A stretch of DNA of 15,273 bases from Candidatus Saccharibacteria bacterium UBA2866 (GTDB lineage: Bacteria > Patescibacteriota > Saccharimonadia > Saccharimonadales > Saccharimonadaceae). The stretch lies in assembly GCA_002350545.1 (NCBI GenBank), contig DEEY01000020.1, positions 9,619 to 24,891 of the forward strand. Direction: 5' to 3'. The notes beneath the pieces are model-generated. The model did no database searches. It was not told the origin of the DNA and saw only the letters and a program-made list of their open reading frames with translations. Both the position numbers and the translations under genes were made by a program. Positions 4,842 through 9,733 of this stretch are shown in pieces. The stretch's first letter is position 1. Every line of letters starts with the position of its first letter.

Positions 4842-6905
4842 ATGGCGAAGTTTAAGTTAGTGTCAAAATATCAACCGACAGGGGACCAGCCGGCAGCGAT
4901 TAAGCAACTGACGGAGGGGATTTTGGCGGGTGAGCATGAGCAAACGCTGCTTGGCGTAACTGGTTCAGGCAAAACTTTCACGATGGCAAATATTATTCAA
5001 AACGTACAGCGCCCAACCTTAGTTTTAGCACACAACAAAACTTTGGCGGCACAATTATATTCCGAATTTCGGGAGTTTTTTCCAAAAAACGCAGTGCATT
5101 ATTTTGTATCATATTTTGATTATTATCAACCGGAGGCGTATATTGCTTCGACAGATACCTATATCGAAAAGGACTCGGCAATTAACGACGAAATCGATAG
5201 GTTACGTCATGCAGCGACGGAGGCTTTGCTTAGCCGACGGGATGTAATTGTAGTGGCTTCAGTATCGTGTATTTACGGCATTGGCTCGCCAGAGCATTAT
5301 CTTGAAATGTCATTGCCTCTCGTTCGAAAAAAAGAAGGCTGGGTGATTGAATCGAGCGAAAGTTCTCCGGAGGGAGTAAGACTTGGGCTAGCGCCCCGGA
5401 GCGCTCCCGACGGAGAATCTTTCGTCGATTCAATCTCGCAAACTAGTTTCATTCGACAACTGGTGGCGATGCAATACCATCGCAATGATTTGGCGTTTGA
5501 GCGTGGGAATTTTCGAGTGATGGGAGATACGATTGATTTATATCCGGCAAACGGAGAATATGCTTATAGATTTGAATTTGGGTTTGATACGCTAGAAGAA
5601 GTGAAGGTTGTAGATCCGTTGACATTTGAGATACATGAAAGGCCAGATCAAATTCATATTTTTCCAAATACTCACTACGCAACCCCAGAAGATTCACTCG
5701 AAAGTGCGCTCGTTGCAATCCGGAAGGAATATGAGGAAAGATTAAAATATTTTGAAAAACACGAGAAATACCTGGAGGCGCAGAGGCTAAGTCAGCGCAC
5801 CAAATATGACCTCGAAATGCTAAAAGAAACTGGATTTGTAAAGGGAATTGAAAATTATTCTCGGCATCTAGAAGGTCGAAAAGCTGGTGAACCGCCACAC
5901 ACATTGATTGATTTCTTCCCGAAGGATTATTTGTTGATTGTGGACGAGTCACACATGACCTTACCGCAGGTAAGAGGAATGTATAATGGTGACCATGCTA
6001 GGAAGTTGACTTTGGTGGATTATGGATTCCGGCTGCCGTCAGCGTTGGACAACCGGCCATTAACTTATGGTGAGTTTCAAAACAGAATAAACCAAGCGGT
6101 ATATGTTTCAGCAACACCAGGAGAATACGAATTAGAAGTATCACCTGAACCAGCGGAACAAGTGATTCGCCCAACGGGACTACTTGATCCGGAAATTGAA
6201 GTACGTCCGTCGGACGGACAGATTGATGATTTAATGGAAGAGATTGATCAACGGATTGCCAAAGGGCAACGAACGTTGATTACGACCCTGACGAAACGAA
6301 TGGCGGAGGATTTGACCGACCACTTGAAAGAACGGGGAGTGAAGACCGCCTATATTCATTCAGATATTGACACTTTAGAGCGGGGAGATATTTTAAGGGA
6401 TCTCAGGGCGGGAGTATATGATGTGTTGGTTGGCATTAATTTGTTGCGTGAGGGATTGGATTTACCAGAAGTGTCTTTGGTGGCGATTTTAGACGCGGAT
6501 AAAGAAGGATTCCTCCGGAGTGAGTCGGCTTTGATTCAGACGATTGGACGAGCAGCCAGGCATGTAGATGGTAAGGTAATAATGTATGCTGATTATATTA
6601 CCGAGAGCATGGAGAAAGCGATTTCGGAAACTAATCGTAGACGCGAAATTCAGAAGGAATATAACGCTAAAAATGGTATTACGCCACAGTCGATTACAAA
6701 AGAAGTATCGGCAGGACTCCGAGCGATTATCCCAGAAAAAGAAAAAGTTGATAAATTAGATATCAAGCGCATTCCAAAGGACGAATTGCCAGGCCTAATT
6801 AAATCACTTACCGGTGAGATGCAACTTGCCGCAGCGAATTTGGAGTTTGAGAAAGCAGCGGCGCTCCGCGATGAGATTGAGCGGATAAAAGAGTTTATGG
6901 TATAA
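4842..6905 (+). CDS. uvrB: Excinuclease ABC subunit B, with an in-frame insertion
   Basis: UvrB is the damage-verifying helicase-like subunit of nucleotide excision repair, working with UvrA and UvrC. The 687 residues compare with about 660-673 in typical members. Walker A GVTGSGKT is at 38-45. The beta-hairpin that clamps DNA lies at about 92-116 (YFDYYQPEAYIASTDTYIEK). The DESH box is at 368-371. Helicase motif VI lies in QTIGRAARH, and the C-terminal UVR motif (LAAANLEFEKAAALRDEIE) contacts UvrC. MAKFKLVSKYQPTGDQP is the normal N-terminus. Residues about 168-198 are extra, lying between the YLEMSLPL block and the FIRQLVAMQY block near the beginning of the UvrA-binding domain. They are encoded exactly by a 91-bp palindrome. 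The frame is open throughout, so the gene looks functional. The stop overlaps the next promoter. Confidence 0.96.
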   Translation: MAKFKLVSKYQPTGDQPAAIKQLTEGILAGEHEQTLLGVTGSGKTFTMANIIQNVQRPTLVLAHNKTLAAQLYSEFREFFPKNAVHYFVSYFDYYQPEAYIASTDTYIEKDSAINDEIDRLRHAATEALLSRRDVIVVASVSCIYGIGSPEHYLEMSLPLVRKKEGWVIESSESSPEGVRLGLAPRSAPDGESFVDSISQTSFIRQLVAMQYHRNDLAFERGNFRVMGDTIDLYPANGEYAYRFEFGFDTLEEVKVVDPLTFEIHERPDQIHIFPNTHYATPEDSLESALVAIRKEYEERLKYFEKHEKYLEAQRLSQRTKYDLEMLKETGFVKGIENYSRHLEGRKAGEPPHTLIDFFPKDYLLIVDESHMTLPQVRGMYNGDHARKLTLVDYGFRLPSALDNRPLTYGEFQNRINQAVYVSATPGEYELEVSPEPAEQVIRPTGLLDPEIEVRPSDGQIDDLMEEIDQRIAKGQRTLITTLTKRMAEDLTDHLKERGVKTAYIHSDIDTLERGDILRDLRAGVYDVLVGINLLREGLDLPEVSLVAILDADKEGFLRSESALIQTIGRAARHVDGKVIMYADYITESMEKAISETNRRREIQKEYNAKNGITPQSITKEVSAGLRAIIPEKEKVDKLDIKRIPKDELPGLIKSLTGEMQLAAANLEFEKAAALRDEIERIKEFMV
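5345..5435 (-). repeat. Palindromic element inserted in frame within uvrB (element C)
   Basis: Arms 5345-5376 and 5404-5435 pair over about 29 bp: GATTGAATCGA, CGAAAG, TTCTCCG and GGGAG each match their complement. They are interrupted only by single-base bulges (5356, 5418) and one GA/GA internal loop (5370-5371 against 5409-5410). The loop 5377-5403 contains a GGGC-TAGC-GCCC hairpin. Read on the minus strand, the GA/GA loop becomes the TC/TC loop of elements A and B, and the 41-nt core (5410 down to 5370) aligns with 4761-4801. The element is therefore inverted relative to element B. It contributes about 31 residues, including ESSESSPEG and RSAPDGES, absent from UvrB proteins I know. Confidence 0.85.
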
Positions 6906-6906
6906 T
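6877..6906 (+). promoter_or_regulatory. Promoter of the phosphoketolase operon inside the uvrB 3' end
   Basis: TTGAGC (6877-6882), an 18-nt spacer, then TATAAT (6901-6906) preceded by TGG, overlapping the uvrB stop codon. The box lies 6 nt before the ATG at 6913, consistent with a leaderless transcript. There is no SD. Confidence 0.72.
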
Positions 6907-6912
6907 AATATT

Positions 6913-7845
6913 ATGAATGCGGTGGGACCGGCTGAAATCGAATATATAAAGAAACGAATTAGGCTATGTGACTATTTGGTAGTGGCGCAGCTGTTTTTGC
7001 AGGATAATTTTTTGCTCGAACGAGAATTGACCCACGCGGACATTAAGCCACGTTTGCTCGGCCACTGGGGGACTTGCCATGGTATTAATGTAGCGTATGC
7101 AAATTTGAAGGAATTTTTCAAAAACGATGCGGGATTTAGTTTTGTACTGGGGCCGGGTCATGGATTTCCGGCACTGCAGGCTAATTTGTGGCTGGATGGT
7201 GAATTAGAAAAAGTCGATAATAAGGCTTTAATAAATCCTGATGGTTTGGCTTATATTTGTAGGAACTTCTCCTGGCCGGATGGTTTCCCGAGTCACGCTA
7301 GCCCCTACACACCAGGCGTTATTACGGAAGGCGGAGAACTAGGCTACGCTGTTGCAAATGCTTATGGCGTGGCTTTGGGGCATCCGGAAAAAACTCTGGC
7401 GGTATTAATTGGTGATGGGGAATTAGAAACTGCAACGGCGCTAGATTCATTGAATTTGAGAAACATAATGGCAAGCAAGAAAAATGGCAAAATACTACCG
7501 ATTCTACATTTGAACGGATATAAAATATCAGGTCCAACTTTGTATGGCAGAAAATCCGAACGCGAGCTTAACGAGTTGATTCGTGGGTTTGGCTTTACGC
7601 CAGTTTGGATAGAAGGAGATGACCCGGAAGTATTCCAAGAGGCTTTAAAAAAAGAAGTAAATTCACCGTTTTATGTTTTGAAGACCGAAAAGGGCGAAGG
7701 TGGGCCAACTAGCCATCAAGATGCGCATCAGATTCCTTTAAAGAACCCGGCAACGGATGATGAAGAACTCAAAATACTTGAGGAATGGCTAAAATCGTAC
7801 AACGTAGCTGAGTTATTCGACCGTGAGAAAGGAGTGTTAATATGA
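6913..7845 (+). CDS. Phosphoketolase, N-terminal (PP) half as a separate gene
   Basis: A 310-residue protein equal to the first, thiamine-diphosphate-binding half of xylulose-5-phosphate/fructose-6-phosphate phosphoketolase (XFP). That enzyme cleaves its substrate with phosphate to give acetyl phosphate plus glyceraldehyde-3-phosphate or erythrose-4-phosphate. Recognisable blocks are PRLLGHWGT (H51), GPGHG (H83), FPSHASPYTPG (H128), EGGELGYA, GDGELETA (cofactor site, normally GDGEAETGP), LHLNGYKI and AHQIPL (H272, Q273). From memory these match H64, H97, H142, H320 and Q321 of the Bifidobacterium enzyme. It ends after EWLKSYNVAELFD, where single-chain XFPs continue into a linker. The region before HQIPL is much shorter than usual. 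The stop overlaps the next start (ATGA), so the halves are translationally coupled and should assemble into one enzyme. Confidence 0.88.
   Translation: MNAVGPAEIEYIKKRIRLCDYLVVAQLFLQDNFLLERELTHADIKPRLLGHWGTCHGINVAYANLKEFFKNDAGFSFVLGPGHGFPALQANLWLDGELEKVDNKALINPDGLAYICRNFSWPDGFPSHASPYTPGVITEGGELGYAVANAYGVALGHPEKTLAVLIGDGELETATALDSLNLRNIMASKKNGKILPILHLNGYKISGPTLYGRKSERELNELIRGFGFTPVWIEGDDPEVFQEALKKEVNSPFYVLKTEKGEGGPTSHQDAHQIPLKNPATDDEELKILEEWLKSYNVAELFDREKGVLI
7828..7834 (+). promoter_or_regulatory. Shine-Dalgarno of the second phosphoketolase gene
   Basis: AAAGGAG at 7828-7834 lies 7 nt before the ATG at 7842, inside the end of the upstream gene. This strong, well-spaced site supports real initiation at 7842 rather than a sequencing frameshift that split one gene. 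Confidence 0.8.
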
Positions 7846-9014
7846 TTGATAGAGTAGACAATCCAGGAGCTGAGCTTTATTCACCAGCCTTGAAAATTGG
7901 CGAATTACTCACGGAGGAGTTTAAAAACAATCCAAAGTTTTACTTCTTTTCACCGGATGAAACAACCTCTAATAAGTTTGACCAAATTTTTGAGGTAGAA
8001 AAAAGAGCCTGGGGAGATTTACCGGTAAAAACCTGGGACTTGCCGGAAGCGCCGGAGGGACGGATTGTAGAAATGTTGTCAGAAAACGTGCTGTTTTCTA
8101 CGATGACGGGACATTTAATGAACCAGGAGCCCGCAATGATGGGGAGTTATGAGGCTTTCTTTCCGATTATTACTGCGCAATTGCTTCAACAAATGAAATT
8201 TTATAAACAGTCTAAAAACGTGAGTTGGCGAGAACCTTTGCCGGCGGTGAATTTGCTGTCTACTTCGACTTGTTGGCGACAAGACCATAACGGATTTACG
8301 CATCAATCGCCAGCTTTAATATCCACACTGCTTTCAATCCCCTCCAACCTAGCTAACTGCATTTTCCCGATTGATGATGTAGCGGCAGAGGAAGCTTATA
8401 AATTCATGATGAATTCCACAAATGTTGTAAATCTTACAACATTTGATAAAAATGAGCGGCCGCGTTATATCGATTCAAACCATGCTAACTTCCAATTTGA
8501 AAATGGTGGAGCATCGGTGTTTGAATTTGCTTCGGATGAAGAGCCTGACTTTGTATTAGCAGCAGCGGGGGATATCGTGGCGCACGAAACCTTGGAAGCA
8601 ATTAAGCTTTTGAAGGAAGATGTGCCGGAACTAAAACTAAGATTTGTGGGAATTAACGCTTTGTCGTATCGGGCAATTGGTACAACCGACAACAAACTAA
8701 CCAAAGAAAAGTTTGAGGAACTATTTACAGAAGATAAGCCAATTTTAGCGAATTTCCACGGGTATCCGGAAACTTTGGAAAACATTTTAGAGAATTATAC
8801 TTACAAGGCACGGCTAAGAGTGCATGGATTCAACGAAGAAGGTTCTACCACGACGCCGTTTGAGATGTTAAGACGAAATAGAGCGTCGCGCTATGATTTA
8901 GCTATAGATATCGCCAAAGTGATTCGGCGCGACGATTTGGTGGCTAAATACGAGGATGCGCTTGAGCAAAATCGACTTCATGCTATACAAGAAGGCACGG
9001 ATTTGATAAAATAA
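7842..9014 (+). CDS. Phosphoketolase, C-terminal (Pyr plus C domain) half as a separate gene
   Basis: A 390-residue protein matching the second half of XFP phosphoketolase. Blocks in order are FSPDETTSNKFDQIFEVEKRAW (usually FGPDETASNR), MLSEN with E81 (the glutamate that activates the thiamine pyrimidine in XFP, E479 in Bifidobacterium), GSYEAF, WRQDHNGFTHQSP with H154 (H553), FHGYPETLENI, and RVHGFNEEGSTTTPFEMLRRN near the C-terminus. The usual HxxEGWLEGYLLTGRHG stretch is replaced by NVLFSTMTGHLMNQEPAMM, so this is a divergent subfamily. The protein begins directly at the domain boundary and lacks the RMGANPxANGG linker of long XFPs. The combined length of both halves is 700 residues, against roughly 800 for single-chain enzymes. 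Translation depends on the SD at 7828-7834. Confidence 0.88.
   Translation: MIDRVDNPGAELYSPALKIGELLTEEFKNNPKFYFFSPDETTSNKFDQIFEVEKRAWGDLPVKTWDLPEAPEGRIVEMLSENVLFSTMTGHLMNQEPAMMGSYEAFFPIITAQLLQQMKFYKQSKNVSWREPLPAVNLLSTSTCWRQDHNGFTHQSPALISTLLSIPSNLANCIFPIDDVAAEEAYKFMMNSTNVVNLTTFDKNERPRYIDSNHANFQFENGGASVFEFASDEEPDFVLAAAGDIVAHETLEAIKLLKEDVPELKLRFVGINALSYRAIGTTDNKLTKEKFEELFTEDKPILANFHGYPETLENILENYTYKARLRVHGFNEEGSTTTPFEMLRRNRASRYDLAIDIAKVIRRDDLVAKYEDALEQNRLHAIQEGTDLIK
8420..8444. repeat. Perfect 11-bp hairpin inside the second phosphoketolase gene
   Basis: AAATGTTGTAA (8420-8430) and TTACAACATTT (8434-8444) are exact reverse complements with a 3-nt ATC loop. It encodes TNVVNLTTF at a position where the family has similar residues, so it is not an insertion. 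It is AT-rich and unrelated to the GC-rich modules. It may be chance. Confidence 0.5.
9004..9012 (+). promoter_or_regulatory. Possible extended -10 promoter of the PIN-TRAM gene
   Basis: TGATAAAAT (hexamer TAAAAT, 9007-9012) overlaps the stop of the phosphoketolase gene and lies 9 nt before the ATG at 9022. It follows the pattern of the other boxes but is weaker, so read-through from upstream is also possible. Confidence 0.45.
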
Positions 9015-9021
9015 CCCTATT

Positions 9022-9720
9022 ATGGAAATATTGATTTTAGTAATTATTTTAATAATTTTGGCGGAAACTACTACTTTGGTTTTGAAAAACCGCAAACCAA
9101 TACGAAGTGGGGTGCAAAAAATCTATGTCGACACATCGGTTTTAATTGATGGGCGGATTTTGAATGTGGCGAGGACGGGGTTTATTAATGGTGATTTAAT
9201 TATTTTGAAAAGTGTATTAAGGGAATTGCAGCTACTTGCGGACAGTAAAGACAATGAAAAACGAAACTTGGGCAGGCTAGGATTAGATAATGTAGCGGAG
9301 CTTGAACGAGTAGTAGAGGTAAACACCGAAGTTTATGATGACGGTGAAGGGAAAAAGAAGGTAGACGAAGAACTATTGAAGTTTGCTAAGGAAAACAAGG
9401 GCGCAGTAATGACAATTGATTTTAATTTAATAAAAGTGGCAGAAGCAGAAAAAATTCCTACTTTGAATCTGAATGATTTGGCACTGGCGGTCCGAACGGA
9501 ATTCTTGCCAGGGGAAAAGATGCGACTAAAAATACTAGAAAAGGGAGCTAATCGTGGACAGGGGATTGGTCATTTGTCTAATGGCACTATGGTAGTAGTA
9601 GAAGGTGCCGCAAGTAAAGTCGGCAAGGAAGTTGAGATAGAATTCTTACGGTTTCACGAAACTTCGGCTGGCAAAATGATTTTTGCGAGAGTTTTAAAAG
9701 ATAAAAAAACTAGGCGCTAG
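9022..9720 (+). CDS. PIN-TRAM domain protein, membrane anchored (YacL-like)
   Basis: A 232-residue protein with one N-terminal hydrophobic helix (about 2-21), a PIN ribonuclease-fold domain (about 32-155) and a TRAM RNA-binding domain (about 162-226). PIN acidic residues are visible: D37 in YVDTSVLIDGRI, E68 in VLRELQLLAD, D115 and D133 (TIDFNL). The TRAM part reads MRLKILEKGANRGQGIGHLSNGTMVVVEGA. This matches the PIN/TRAM family that includes B. subtilis YacL. The PIN fold suggests RNA cleavage or binding near the membrane, but the target is unknown, and no antitoxin gene is adjacent, so it is not a typical VapBC toxin. The last codons and the stop form part of a terminator hairpin shared with the convergent PBP gene. 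Confidence 0.88.
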   Translation: MEILILVIILIILAETTTLVLKNRKPIRSGVQKIYVDTSVLIDGRILNVARTGFINGDLIILKSVLRELQLLADSKDNEKRNLGRLGLDNVAELERVVEVNTEVYDDGEGKKKVDEELLKFAKENKGAVMTIDFNLIKVAEAEKIPTLNLNDLALAVRTEFLPGEKMRLKILEKGANRGQGIGHLSNGTMVVVEGAASKVGKEVEIEFLRFHETSAGKMIFARVLKDKKTRR

Positions 9721-9730
9721 GCGCCTAGTT
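9701..9730 (-). terminator. Terminator of the PBP gene, overlapping the PIN-TRAM stop codon
   Basis: AACTAGGCGC (9708-9717) and GCGCCTAGTT (9721-9730) pair perfectly around TAG, which is the stop codon of the PIN-TRAM gene. On the minus strand the stem starts 3 nt after the PBP stop and is followed by seven T, an ideal intrinsic terminator. On the plus strand the downstream sequence is only GATTTATT, so termination of the plus-strand transcript should be weaker. Confidence 0.85.
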
Positions 9731-9733
9731 GAT

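Noticed and set aside
5449..5952. A 167-codon minus-strand open frame inside uvrB
   Set aside because: It is antisense to highly conserved UvrB sequence, shows no family features and is a shadow of the real gene.
6205..6219. Palindrome GTCCGTC-G-GACGGAC in uvrB as another module copy
   Set aside because: It encodes the conserved EVRPSDGQIDD segment of UvrB with no extra residues, and it has no TC/TC loop or module core.
7835..7850. Phosphoketolase split as a sequencing frameshift
   Set aside because: The second gene has a well-spaced SD and ATG at the domain boundary and the linker residues are absent in both frames. A simple one-base error would not produce this. It is still listed as the refutation test.
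9022..9720. VapC-type toxin of a toxin-antitoxin pair
   Set aside because: The PIN domain is followed by a TRAM domain with an N-terminal membrane helix, and no small antitoxin gene lies next to it; the YacL-like architecture fits better.
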